From positions 1 through 35,109 of the forward strand of contig CAIWDB010000429.1 of NCBI GenBank assembly GCA_903911305.1: a stretch of DNA of 35,109 bases, in the 5' to 3' direction. Origin of the DNA: an uncultured Methylococcaceae bacterium (lineage in GTDB: Bacteria > Pseudomonadota > Gammaproteobacteria > Methylococcales > Methylococcaceae). Made by a program: the position numbers and the translations under genes. Positions 25,414-33,542 of the stretch are shown here, piece by piece. The notes under the pieces were generated by a model, which was given only the letters and a program-made list of their open reading frames with translations, searched no databases and was not told where the DNA came from. Position 1 is the stretch's first letter. Every line of letters starts with the position of its first letter.

Positions 25414-26919
25414 TCAAAACGCATTCTTGTCACTGACGAAGACGACTCTGACGGTTTTAAAGATTATCCACAAATCCAGTATGAGCGACCAGTTACGGAT
25501 GTAGTCCAAGTCATACTCAACCCGGGCTGCCATTTTGTCTAGCGTCTCCGTCTCTCCGCGCAGGCCGTTCACTTGAGCCCAACCGGTGACCCCCGGCTTG
25601 ACCTTGTGGCGGATCATGTAACCCTTGATAACCTTGCGGTACATTTCGTTATGCGCCACTGCATGCGGCCTCGGGCCGACGACGCTCATGCAGCCTTGCA
25701 GCACATTGATAAACTGAGGCAATTCATCAAGCGAAGTCCTCCTCAAAATTCTGCCGAAGGGGGTGACCCTCTGGTCGTTTTTCTTCGCCTGCACGACACG
25801 GTCGCCGTCCTCGGTCACCGTCATTGAGCGGAATTTATACACTTTAATTTCCTCCCCGTCCAAGCCGTACCGCCTTTGCTTGAACAAGACTGGCCCGCGT
25901 GACGTCAGTTTGATGCCCACTGCAATCAGCAGCATTACTGGGGAAATCAGCAGCAGGATCACGCTCGCAATCACAAGGTCGCTCAAGCGTTTGATCATGC
26001 CCCTCACGCCAAAGTAAGGCGTGTCGCGGATCGACACTACGGGTACGCCGTTGACGTGGTCGAAACGGGCATTGATCAAGTCGAACATAAACATGTCCGG
26101 CACAAAGTACACTGAGGCAGTCGAATCGCGCAGGGCATCCATAAGGTTTAACATCCTCGGATGTGGCAGCATGGGCAGCGAGATGTAGACTAGGTCGATA
26201 TTGTGCTCCCATACATAAGGGGTGACAGCATCCATCGGCCCGATGACCATGCCTTGCATGTCCGAGGGCAATCGCACCTGTGACCGGTCATCAAAAAATC
26301 CTAAAACTTTAATTCCCAAATAAGCGTCATTGTCGATTTTTCTGAAAAGATCTTGCCCCATTGGGTTGGCACCTACGATAATCGCCGTGCGTTGGTTTCT
26401 ACCCTTGGAAACCATGCTCTGCAAAATTCTCCTTGCCAGCAAATTGAATACTAGCAAAGGCAGAGGTGTGATCACAAACCAAGCCAGCAAGGGTTTGCGG
26501 GGAAACTGACCAGTCTGGCCAGTCACAATGCCCAACAACCACAAGCACCCCACCAGCAACACCCATTTTAATAGTATCCCGTAAAACGCTTGGAACAAGG
26601 GGTATTTGGCTTGTTGCCGGTACAGGTTGGCTTCATCGAAAATGTGCGAGGCAAGCAGGAAACTGACAATCGCCAAGGATAAAAAATCTTCCTTGAAGTC
26701 TTGTTCATAATATAGGACACACCCCAACAGGCTGGCGATGATGACTATCGGGCAAATCAGCCACTTGATTAGGGCTACGCTACTCGTGTCGAGGGTACTC
26801 GCACCATGTTCATTCAGTCCTGCATTCGGCAGGAAAAATGAACGGTTAGACTCTGACCAAGTTTTGTTTTCGTGTGGCTTAATGCTCTTCGTCACATGGT
26901 TGTGAGCCGTTTTTTTCAT
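25414..26919 (-). CDS. epsB: EpsB, undecaprenyl-phosphate glucose-1-phosphate transferase (polyprenyl glycosylphosphotransferase)
   Basis: This 501-residue protein has four N-terminal helices (about 48-70, 76-92, 108-132, 145-162), a Rossmann-like central domain (T-A-I-I-V-G-A-N-P-M-G, 178-188) and a fifth membrane segment (313-335). The C-terminal bacterial sugar transferase domain shows F-K-Q-R-R-Y-G (346-352), Y-K-F-R-S-M (361-366), R-R-T-S-L-D-E-L-P-Q (393-402) and S-V-V-G-P-R-P-H (412-419). It transfers a sugar-phosphate to undecaprenyl phosphate and starts repeat-unit synthesis at the cytoplasmic face. It is the first gene of the core operon, 108 bases before epsD. No strong Shine-Dalgarno or sigma-54 site is visible upstream. 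Confidence 0.92.
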   Translation of the reverse strand: MKKTAHNHVTKSIKPHENKTWSESNRSFFLPNAGLNEHGASTLDTSSVALIKWLICPIVIIASLLGCVLYYEQDFKEDFLSLAIVSFLLASHIFDEANLYRQQAKYPLFQAFYGILLKWVLLVGCLWLLGIVTGQTGQFPRKPLLAWFVITPLPLLVFNLLARRILQSMVSKGRNQRTAIIVGANPMGQDLFRKIDNDAYLGIKVLGFFDDRSQVRLPSDMQGMVIGPMDAVTPYVWEHNIDLVYISLPMLPHPRMLNLMDALRDSTASVYFVPDMFMFDLINARFDHVNGVPVVSIRDTPYFGVRGMIKRLSDLVIASVILLLISPVMLLIAVGIKLTSRGPVLFKQRRYGLDGEEIKVYKFRSMTVTEDGDRVVQAKKNDQRVTPFGRILRRTSLDELPQFINVLQGCMSVVGPRPHAVAHNEMYRKVIKGYMIRHKVKPGVTGWAQVNGLRGETETLDKMAARVEYDLDYIRNWSLILDLWIIFKTVRVVFVSDKNAF

Positions 26920-27281
26920 GCCTAGCGATGCTATTTTAGTTTATATCTGAAAGCTTTGGGGAAGTTTTCAAATCTGCAAACAACTTGAGGATTTGTCGAA
27001 AACTAAGTAGCCTAGCAAAAGACTAGACATGTTTAAATTCTATAGCATATTTATAAGGCAAGTAAAGAGAATACTGTTATTCAATGGGTTATAGATTATT
27101 GAGTGAAAGGCTACCCGACGGTGGGGCTTTCTGCTGCCTTATGCTCTTGTTAGCGGTGGTTTGGTGTACAGCCAGCAAACGACCCCGTGCCGGCCTTGAA
27201 GGCTTGGGGCACAGGGTTCGCCGCTATTTGAAAACTACGTGGCTTGCCTATGTCTATAGGCTTACACGGTCAGCCTAAGAC
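26920..27281. other. intergenic region between epsB and the first PEP-CTERM gene
   Basis: No credible gene is present. The part from 26920 to about 27080 is AT-rich and should contain the epsB promoter. The part from 27152 is the repeat shared with the second PEP-CTERM gene and contains a long hairpin, ACCCCGTGCC (27182-27191) against GGCACAGGGT (27208-27217), one mismatch, with CCTT-G-AAGG nested inside. Confidence 0.45.
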
Positions 27282-27382
27282 TTAGGCCAAAGCGGACTTG
27301 CGCAGTCTTTTTTGCTTGCGGCGGACCTGGTAGCTGACCAAGCCGGCGCCAACCAGCATCATCGCCCACTCTTCGGGTTCCG
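27152..27382 (-). repeat. PEP-CTERM 3' cassette, copy 1
   Basis: This is a direct repeat of about 230 bp, highly similar to 28396-28622. It covers the PEP-CTERM tail coding part of the gene (27282-27382) and about 130 bp beyond the stop, including the hairpin at 27182-27217. The upstream coding parts of the two genes are unrelated, so only the 3' module is shared. Confidence 0.8.
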
Positions 27383-27845
27383 GGACGGCGGCTACGGTAA
27401 GCTGGCTGCTGAACGTGCCAGTTTTTCCCGCCGCGATAGTGCCTGCGCTTACCCAATCGTAAGTGGTGCCGGCTTTCAAGCCAGAGTAAAGCCATTGACC
27501 GTTATCCGCGTCCCAAGCTCCGGTCACTTCGGGGCCGCCCAACCCAACGGTCAACTTAACGCTGGCGTTCACAGGCTTAATGAAAGTGGCATTGCCGCTT
27601 ATCTGTGAGTCCTTTGCCAAGGTGAAGAGTGAGTTGTAGGTATAGGTTCCGCTGGTTGCTTTGTTGACCGTGACATAAAGCGAATCGCCGTCTGCCAAGG
27701 GGCTGCCGACGGTCAGGCTTCCGCCGACAAAGCTGCCTATATTGTCACCGTTCAGGGTGACTGCGGTGGTCAAAGCATTTGCCGCTAATGGCATGGACAA
27801 AGTAGCAACGGAAAGGGCCAACAGGCCAAAACTCTTCATTTTCAT
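27282..27845 (-). CDS. PEP-CTERM sorting-domain protein
   Basis: This protein has 187 residues from ATG 27845 (AGAGG nine bases upstream; the ATG at 27851 is too close to it). The signal peptide ends P-L-A-A-N-A at residue 24. The body is a beta-rich domain of about 120 residues with no family I recognise (T-T-A-V-T-L-N-G-D-N-I-G..., K-A-T-S-G-T-Y-T-Y-N-S-L-F). The tail is P-E-P-E-E-W-A-M-M-L-V-G, a hydrophobic helix, then R-R-K-Q-K, the tripartite exosortase signal. It should be secreted, cut by XrtB and end up at the surface or in the EPS matrix. A candidate sigma-54 site lies about 145 bases upstream. Confidence 0.88.
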   Translation of the reverse strand: MKMKSFGLLALSVATLSMPLAANALTTAVTLNGDNIGSFVGGSLTVGSPLADGDSLYVTVNKATSGTYTYNSLFTLAKDSQISGNATFIKPVNASVKLTVGLGGPEVTGAWDADNGQWLYSGLKAGTTYDWVSAGTIAAGKTGTFSSQLTVAAVPEPEEWAMMLVGAGLVSYQVRRKQKRLRKSALA

Positions 27846-27988
27846 AATCATAAACCTCTGAAAAAAATTAAAATTGTCTGGATGTGAAGCGAATTCAACC
27901 AAACTTATGGATGACGCCCTCTCGGTGTGGCTAATCTTGGGTGATCCTCTGTTGAAGCCACTACATCCCAAGTCATTGTTTTACTGAA

Positions 27989-28004
27989 AGCACAACCTAT
28001 GCCA
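27989..28004 (-). promoter_or_regulatory. candidate sigma-54 (-24/-12) promoter of PEP-CTERM gene
   Basis: On the minus strand it reads TGGCATAGGTTGTGCT, with GG and GC ten bases apart. Start of transcription would be near 27978, leaving a leader of about 130 bases before the ATG at 27845. It matches T-G-G-C-A and the final G-C-W of the RpoN consensus. Confidence 0.5.
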
Positions 28005-28009
28005 TGTAT

Positions 28010-28395
28010 TATAAAAACACAGGCTGAAGAAAAAAATAAACGATGATGTCTCTTTCGAGTTTTTATTAATCAATAAAAACAATTACATAATAGAAAATAA
28101 ATGCTCATGTCATGTTTGTCGGCTTAATCGGGTTGCCAATCTTGCGAAATATGCCGTTGGTTTAGGTGGGGTTTCATGGGCTAGGCGGCATCGCATTTTG
28201 CAATTAATTTTGCAAAATAGTTTGCAAATTGCAAATAAAGTGGGCGGGCATCTTGCCAATTGTGCTTTTAGGGTGTGCCTGATGCGAGGTAAGGTTCAGG
28301 CCGGACAAAAAGGCTTGCCCTTTGCTATGAGGTAATCTATATAGTGCGGTTGGCGACCGAAGGCAGTGCAAGCTTGTGGGCAGTGCTTGTGTTCA
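28010..28395. other. intergenic region between PEP-CTERM genes with a cluster of TTGCAA words
   Basis: No gene is seen. AT-rich DNA (28010-28110) is followed by a short stretch (28194-28236) with four TGCAA words, including the perfect palindrome ATTTTGCAAAAT (28207-28218) and TTTGCAA repeats. This could be a regulator-binding cluster for the first PEP-CTERM gene, but it lies upstream of its candidate -24/-12 site by about 200 bases, a usual distance for a sigma-54 enhancer. Confidence 0.35.
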
Positions 28396-28622
28396 CGACG
28401 GTTTGGCGTGCTGCCAGCAAACGACCCCGTGCCGACCTTGAAGGCTGGGGCACAGGGTACGCCGCTGCTTGAAAGCCACGTGGTTTGGCCTATGTCAACG
28501 GCCTTCACGATCAGCAAATGGCTTAGGCCAAAGCGGACTTGCGCAGCCCTTTTTGCTTGCGGCGGACTTGGTAGCCAATCAAGCCGACTCCAACCAGCAT
28601 CATCGCCCACTCTTCGGGTTCT
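28396..28622 (-). repeat. PEP-CTERM 3' cassette, copy 2
   Basis: This is the second copy of the direct repeat, with the same limits relative to its gene: tail-coding part 28523-28622 plus about 130 bp past the stop. Its hairpin (28424-28458) keeps both arms, ACCCCGTGCC and GGCACAGGGT, while the loop differs slightly. Confidence 0.8.
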
Positions 28623-28858
28623 GGCAAGGCTTCGGTAACGAGTGTGCCGGTCAGGTTGCCTTGGCTCTGCAAGGAAAAGTTCATCCAGCCAGTAAAAGCG
28701 CCGGCGGAGGATGCTTTGTAGCTGAACCCGGCGGCGCCCGGCACTTCGATTGGGGAGCCTTGCAGCGTGTAGACAGCGGCGCTCGCTTGCGGTATGTAGA
28801 CAACACCCATCAGGGCAATGGCACCAGCCAACAGGCTGGCTTTAGCTTTCAGTTTCAT
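28523..28858 (-). CDS. small PEP-CTERM sorting-domain protein
   Basis: This 111-residue protein has GGAG about six bases before the ATG. The signal peptide ends near Q-A-S-A at residue 27. Only about 50 residues separate it from the tail, with A-A-V-Y-T-L-Q-G-S-P-I-E-V and W-M-N-F-S-L-Q-S-Q-G. The tail P-E-P-E-E-W-A-M-M-L-V-G plus helix plus R-R-K-Q-K-G-L-R-K-S-A-L-A is nearly identical to that of the other PEP-CTERM protein. The short body is unusual and may be all that remains of a larger domain, or a small matrix peptide. It is a probable substrate of XrtB. Confidence 0.85.
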   Translation of the reverse strand: MKLKAKASLLAGAIALMGVVYIPQASAAVYTLQGSPIEVPGAAGFSYKASSAGAFTGWMNFSLQSQGNLTGTLVTEALPEPEEWAMMLVGVGLIGYQVRRKQKGLRKSALA

Positions 28859-28935
28859 GTTAACTCCAAGATAGTTTTAGCGTTAAATAAGGTTTCGTAT
28901 GCAGGTTATGAATCGGCAGTCAAAAATATCTGCCT

Positions 28936-28951
28936 TGCTACGCTTCCGCCA
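28936..28951 (-). promoter_or_regulatory. weaker candidate sigma-54 promoter of small PEP-CTERM gene
   Basis: On the minus strand it reads TGGCGGAAGCGTAGCA. GG and GC have the right spacing, and T-G-G-C and G-C-A match, but the -24 element has G in place of A after TGGC. Predicted start is near 28924, about 65 bases before the ATG at 28858. Confidence 0.35.
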
Positions 28952-28989
28952 AAGGAAGGTGATTTGCTAACCCTAAGGACTAACAGAAG

Positions 28990-29006
28990 CGGCTAAGCCT
29001 TAGCCG
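28990..29006. promoter_or_regulatory. 17-bp inverted repeat, possible operator between divergent genes
   Basis: CGGCTAAGCCTTAGCCG is two perfect 8-bp arms around one base. It lies about 40 bases upstream of the candidate -24 element of the small PEP-CTERM gene and between this gene and the divergent epsL operon, a good place for a dimeric regulator. An RNA hairpin is the alternative. Confidence 0.4.
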
Positions 29007-29268
29007 TCTGCTTTGTGAGATAGGACAGAAGCGCATTGATGCATACTGCCCCGCTTGTGAATTCCCGTCTTTAAACGTTGGTTCTCCAAATTTTGTGGTT
29101 CCGGCGAAAAAGCGTTCCCCTTCGCTTGGCGCCCCTATCTATTGTTGACAACCCATTGTATGGGAAGCAACAATGCTTGTAATTGCTAAAGCTGGCTATA
29201 TTTAGACCAATGCGGCCGTTAACTTTGGTATATAATAAAGCAAAAATCAAGCCACTAATCGTATTCAC

Positions 29269-29284
29269 TGGCAACATATAGGCA
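29269..29284 (+). promoter_or_regulatory. candidate sigma-54 promoter of the epsL operon
   Basis: TGGCAACATATAGGCA has GG and GC ten bases apart and matches T-G-G-C-A and G-C-A of the consensus. Transcription would start near 29295. Confidence 0.45.
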
Positions 29285-29295
29285 AATCGGCATTA

Positions 29296-29730
29296 TTACC
29301 CATATCTAAGGACTTAGTCCTACTAAATTGCACAGTAATTTTACTTTCACACAAAAAGCGTTCCCATGTCAACCCTCGAACAGTACTTTTTTGCACCATT
29401 CTGGTGAATGTTGCTTTATTATGGTGAGATTTTACCCGATTCACATTGGATTGCTTGGGAATGGCGGGGCTGACTTACAGCTTGAAATGACCTATACACT
29501 TAATATAGTTGTGGACAGCGGCACTTGCATGCCGCCAAAAAGCCACATTGCACATCGATTAGTTCAAAGCCATAATGCAACAAGTTAACCTTAAGTGAAC
29601 TCCGATGCCCAACAATAAACACCCTTGCAATACCCAAGGCTTTTATGGCGACAGGCCAATTGACTCCGCCGTATGCCGCCGCATCGCGTGGGCTTGCAAC
29701 AATATCCTTTTATTTGCCAAGGGCGGCAGC
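29296..29730 (+). other. long untranslated leader or intergenic region before epsL
   Basis: This stretch of about 435 bp lies between the predicted start of transcription and the epsL ATG. The frames that cross it show no signal peptide, domain or good ribosome binding site, so I do not call a gene. An upstream in-frame extension of epsL to 29605 is rejected because the signal peptide begins at 29731. Confidence 0.4.
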
Positions 29731-30957
29731 ATGAAATTCGGCCCGTCGCTGTGTTTCATCGGGTTGTGTGCGGTAACGGCGCACGCGGTTGCGGACATAT
29801 CCGACGTTTTTAAACCATTCGTCTCAGACTCCTTGTCCTATGACGACAACTTGTTCCGGCAAAACAGCTCGGTGGGTCACGTTACCGCGATACTTGGCAA
29901 TAATGAGAAGATAATCAAAGATGATGTGATAAACCAAGCCACAGTGGGTACTGCGGTCGATTACACGTTAGGTCGCCAAAGGTTTAACCTCAATCTGAGC
30001 GTGTCAGACAATCGCTTCGTCAACAATTCATTCTTAAATAATATCTCTTCGAATGACCGTGCCGCTTGGCAATGGCAGTTCGGGAAGCAGTTTTCGGGGG
30101 ATATAGGCTATGCATATACCCGCGCCATGGCCGGGTTCACTAATACGTCCTTTTTTGGCTTGGACATGATTACTGGCAATAATCCGTTTGCCAACCTGAA
30201 TTACACGTGGCATCCACGATGGAAATCCCGGGTCGGTATAAGCTGGAACGACTACCAGCACAGTGCCAGCCAGCGTCAAAACATCAACTGGCAATATGCC
30301 ACGGCTTCGTTGAGGGTGGATTACGTCACTCCGTCGAACAACTCATTGGGTTTACAGTATATTTTCAATGATGGCAATTACCCTAATCGTACATGGTTTG
30401 TATCGCCGTTTGTCGACAACAGGTATCAGCAGCATGACATCAGCACTTTGTTAACGTGGCAAATCACACAAAAAATCCGTTTCAACGGTTCGGTCGGTTT
30501 TGTCACCCGCCAAAACGCCCACGTTAGCCAGCGGGACTATACTAGTGGAACCTTCAATCTGGCGCTGAATTGGGTACCGACTGACAAAACCCTGTTGGCG
30601 ATTACAGTATGGCGTCAATTAAGCAGTTGGGCGGATGTGACCGCGAGCTACGTTGTCACCGATGGGGTTAGCCTGTCACCGATGTGGCAAGCGACCCCCA
30701 AGCTGGCCCTGACGGCTAAGTTTTCCTATTCGACGCTCGATTATACGGGCGAAGGTGGTGTGTCGAATTTGACGCAAGGCCAACGCAACGACACGCTGTT
30801 GAACGGTCAAATGTCTTTGGTTTACAAGCCCATACCCAATGCCGAACTCTCACTGAGTTATCAAGGTGGAACGCGCGATACGGTCAACCCTCCCTTCGGT
30901 TTCCCGTTAGACTACACTTTCAATAGTGTGTCCACCAGCGCCATGCTGAAATTCTGA
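29731..30957 (+). CDS. epsL: EpsL, outer-membrane beta-barrel EPS protein
   Basis: This protein has 408 residues from ATG 29731 (AAGGGCGG just upstream). The signal peptide ends near H-A-V-A (residue 21). The mature start P-F-V-S-D-S-L-S-Y-D-D-N-L-F-R is the typical opening of the EpsL family found in PEP-CTERM EPS loci. The rest is a series of amphipathic beta-strands with aromatic ends and a C-terminal strand closing in Phe (S-A-M-L-K-F), as in outer-membrane barrels. It may form the exit pore that the short EpsE lacks, though this is inferred. It starts a plus-strand operon with the kinase gene 22 bases on, divergent from the PEP-CTERM genes. Confidence 0.88.
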   Translation: MKFGPSLCFIGLCAVTAHAVADISDVFKPFVSDSLSYDDNLFRQNSSVGHVTAILGNNEKIIKDDVINQATVGTAVDYTLGRQRFNLNLSVSDNRFVNNSFLNNISSNDRAAWQWQFGKQFSGDIGYAYTRAMAGFTNTSFFGLDMITGNNPFANLNYTWHPRWKSRVGISWNDYQHSASQRQNINWQYATASLRVDYVTPSNNSLGLQYIFNDGNYPNRTWFVSPFVDNRYQQHDISTLLTWQITQKIRFNGSVGFVTRQNAHVSQRDYTSGTFNLALNWVPTDKTLLAITVWRQLSSWADVTASYVVTDGVSLSPMWQATPKLALTAKFSYSTLDYTGEGGVSNLTQGQRNDTLLNGQMSLVYKPIPNAELSLSYQGGTRDTVNPPFGFPLDYTFNSVSTSAMLKF

Positions 30958-30979
30958 TCATGCCAATTCTTGCACATTC

Positions 30980-32782
30980 ATGAACACGAAAACCCCGGAC
31001 GAATCTTCACTAAGCGAGGATAAGACAGTCGTCGCCCCCCGCAAGCCACAGGAAGTTCACACGTGTCCGGTCTGTGGCACTGACAACGAACTGGGGCAGT
31101 TGCAAAAGCGCGACTATCGCTGCAGTCAATGCAACTTGGAATTGGCTCATTTGGATTATGCCCCCAATGGCGCGATCCGCGGCGTGTTCGGCTGGCTTCT
31201 CGCGGTGGGCGATGTGGTGCTCGACCGCTACAGGATCAAGTCGGTGCTGGGCAAGGGTGGCTTCGGCGCGGCCTACTTGGTGGACGATCTGCAACTCAGC
31301 GGCAAGCGGCGGGCCTTGAAAGAAGTGCCGGAAATGATGTTCGACGAGTACGAAACCTCGTTATTGAGCCGGCTCGACCACCCCGCAATACCTGACATCA
31401 TCGAACGCAGGGTGGCGAACGGCATGGTCTACCTGTCGCTGAAGTTTGGCGGCAGCCGGACTTTGGGCAGTGAGCGCAAGCAGTACCCGGACCGGCGTGT
31501 CCCCATGGAAAAGCTGTTCCCTTGGATGCGCCAGCTTTGCGAAGTTTTGGTGTATTTGCACAGCCAAGACCCGCCCATTATCCACCGCGACCTCAAGCCG
31601 GACAATATCCTGTTGAACGAGGACGAGCGGATCATGCTGGTTGACTTCGGGATTGCCAAGGAAGCCGTGCCGGAGGCTATGACCCGGACTTTGGGCAGGG
31701 CTGCGACCTATGGCTTCAGCCCGCCCGAGCAAGTGATGGGGACGGGGACCGACGAACGCTCCGATATTTACGCGCTGGGCGCGACGTTTTATGCGTTGCT
31801 GACGGGGCAGAACCCTCCGCCTGCCCACGAGCGGGTGGCCGGAGCCGAACTGCTTTCGCCCTCCCAGTTCGTCCCGGACATTCCGCAGGAAGTCGAGGAT
31901 GCCATCATCCAGTCACTCGAACTTAATGTAAACCATCGGCAGCGCTCGGTCAGGGAATTCGCCTTGAGCCTAGGCGGCATGGAATCAGGAATATCTTCCC
32001 GACCGACTGATGCATGGGGTTACACAACCGGCGGAGCTCAGACATCGCCGACCGCTAATGCGACAAAATCTGCCAGAACTACTACCGCTAAACAACAAAG
32101 AGACCCCCAAGGCAACGACACTGTCGCGCCAAACTCACAGCGCAACGCTATCTTGGCTTTGGTGGGCATGGTCGTGGCACTGGCAGCGATTGGCGGAGTG
32201 GCGCTTTATTATTACTTTGCCAAGCCGACACCGCCAACCGACACCGCATCACAGTCCTCAACCAAGGCATCCCTCCCGCCAACTCAGCCTGCCATACCGC
32301 AAGCGCCTAGCGACACGGATCAGCCGGCCACACCCGTGGAGCCTCATCCTGCCCAAGCACTTACGCCTACACAGAAGCCGGATGCCTCGCCCACTCAGAT
32401 GGAGCCGTCAATGCCACCTGTCCAAGCCGAACCAACCATCACACAGCCGCCAGTCACTCCGTCATCTGTCCAGCAACCGGCAGAGATGCCCCCGTCCGAC
32501 AAGCCGCCAGTGGCAAAACCCGCCGAGGAACCGCCAACGGCAACACAAGAGCCTTCGGCAGCGAAAACGACTAAGGCTCGCCAGCCGCAATCCGCGCCCA
32601 AAGTGGTGCAGCAGCCTAAGGCGCAACCCAAGGAACGCCAAGTTGCGCCGCCACCTCCCAAACCTAAGCTTGTGGTCAAACCTCGTCCCGCCCCGGTGCA
32701 GCGTAGCGTAGCCAAGCCATCGGGCGGTGGCTCGTCCCCATCTTGGAGCATCATCCCGGGCGGTTCGAGGCAGACTGACTGA
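30980..32782 (+). CDS. membrane Ser/Thr protein kinase with N-terminal zinc ribbon
   Basis: This 600-residue protein has a zinc ribbon formed by C-P-V-C (29-32) and C-S-Q-C (48-51). The kinase domain (about 80-330) has all key residues: glycine loop G-K-G-G-F-G (91-96), Lys114, H-R-D-L-K-P-D-N (202-209), D-F-G (222-224) and S-P-P-E (247-250). One membrane helix (about 389-413) is followed by about 185 residues rich in Pro, Gln, Thr and Ala, ending basic, and presumably periplasmic. This is a Hanks-type kinase with the catalytic part in the cytoplasm. Position in the epsL operon suggests phospho-control of EPS export or synthesis. The periplasmic tail could sense polymer or wall, but no PASTA or other sensor domain is seen. 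Confidence 0.9.
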   Translation: MNTKTPDESSLSEDKTVVAPRKPQEVHTCPVCGTDNELGQLQKRDYRCSQCNLELAHLDYAPNGAIRGVFGWLLAVGDVVLDRYRIKSVLGKGGFGAAYLVDDLQLSGKRRALKEVPEMMFDEYETSLLSRLDHPAIPDIIERRVANGMVYLSLKFGGSRTLGSERKQYPDRRVPMEKLFPWMRQLCEVLVYLHSQDPPIIHRDLKPDNILLNEDERIMLVDFGIAKEAVPEAMTRTLGRAATYGFSPPEQVMGTGTDERSDIYALGATFYALLTGQNPPPAHERVAGAELLSPSQFVPDIPQEVEDAIIQSLELNVNHRQRSVREFALSLGGMESGISSRPTDAWGYTTGGAQTSPTANATKSARTTTAKQQRDPQGNDTVAPNSQRNAILALVGMVVALAAIGGVALYYYFAKPTPPTDTASQSSTKASLPPTQPAIPQAPSDTDQPATPVEPHPAQALTPTQKPDASPTQMEPSMPPVQAEPTITQPPVTPSSVQQPAEMPPSDKPPVAKPAEEPPTATQEPSAAKTTKARQPQSAPKVVQQPKAQPKERQVAPPPPKPKLVVKPRPAPVQRSVAKPSGGGSSPSWSIIPGGSRQTD

Positions 32783-32894
32783 ATTCCTGTCACAGATGCT
32801 TTCGTGCGACTAGACAACGGTATAGGTAGATTTGTTATGCTAGATGGCAGGATACAGCCTGTTACAACCACTAAGACATTCAAAGAGACAGAAC

Positions 32895-33542
32895 ATGAAC
32901 AAAACAATTAACCGTAAAACCTTGGCAGCTTTGGCGCTATGCCCAAGCCTTTTGGCTGGTTGCGCGACCCAGCAAGGCAACGACCAGCTCATGGGGGCCG
33001 GCGGCGGTGCCGTGGGCGGGGCGGCACTCGGCTGCCTGACCGGTTTCATCGCTGGCGGGAACGCCAGTAGCTGCGGCACGGGTGCTGCCATCGGTGCGGC
33101 GACTGGCGCAGTTGTCGGCTGGGGCGCGGTCAAACTCAGCCAATACCAGGCCTCACAGGTTCGCACGACGACCGACGACCAAAAGATGTATGGCCTGACC
33201 AAGCCGGTGGACACCACGCAAGTCAAAATCCGCAAAGGCTCGTCCACACCGCGTACCGTCAAACCGGGCGAATCGGTGAATGTTGCCACTGACTACTCGC
33301 TGATGCTACCGTCGAAAATGTCTTCCGCCCAAGTCACCGAAACATGGACGCTGGAAAAGGACGGTAAAACCTTGGCCGAACTCCCGCAAAAAAGCCTAGA
33401 CCGGGCTTCTGGCGGATGGAATGCCGATGCCGTGATTCCAGTGCCAAAGAACGCCGATTTGGGGACTTATGTCATCCAGCACAAAGTGCAGGCAGGCACA
33501 AGCTATGACACTGACGAATCGACATTCGTCGTTGCCAAATAG
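32895..33542 (+). CDS. glycine-zipper lipoprotein
   Basis: This protein has 215 residues from ATG 32895. The lipobox L-L-A-G-C places the lipidated Cys at 23. A glycine-zipper segment follows (G-A-G-G-G-A-V-G-G-A-A-L-G...G-A-A-I-G-A-A-T-G-A-V-V-G, about 34-78), typical of outer-membrane-associated lipoproteins that insert or oligomerise. The C-terminal 100 residues form a beta-rich domain (Y-S-L-M-L-P..., E-T-W-T-L-E-K-D-G-K-T-L, T-Y-V-I-Q-H-K-V) that I cannot assign to a family. Between it and the kinase gene are 112 bases, enough for its own promoter. It overlaps or abuts the following protease gene, so the two are probably translated together. Confidence 0.82.
   Translation: MNKTINRKTLAALALCPSLLAGCATQQGNDQLMGAGGGAVGGAALGCLTGFIAGGNASSCGTGAAIGAATGAVVGWGAVKLSQYQASQVRTTTDDQKMYGLTKPVDTTQVKIRKGSSTPRTVKPGESVNVATDYSLMLPSKMSSAQVTETWTLEKDGKTLAELPQKSLDRASGGWNADAVIPVPKNADLGTYVIQHKVQAGTSYDTDESTFVVAK

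Noticed and set aside
27084-27278. 64-codon plus-strand frame with a hydrophobic stretch
   Set aside because: It crosses the repeat downstream of the PEP-CTERM gene; the second copy of the repeat does not keep the frame.
28194-28236. possible CRISPR-like or iteron array of TTGCAA words
   Set aside because: The words are too short and unevenly spaced, with no repeat-spacer pattern and no replication gene nearby.
32010-32711. 233-codon frame inside the kinase gene
   Set aside because: It is a shadow of the Pro/Gln/Thr-rich tail, full of Arg, His, Ser and Pro, with no start signal.
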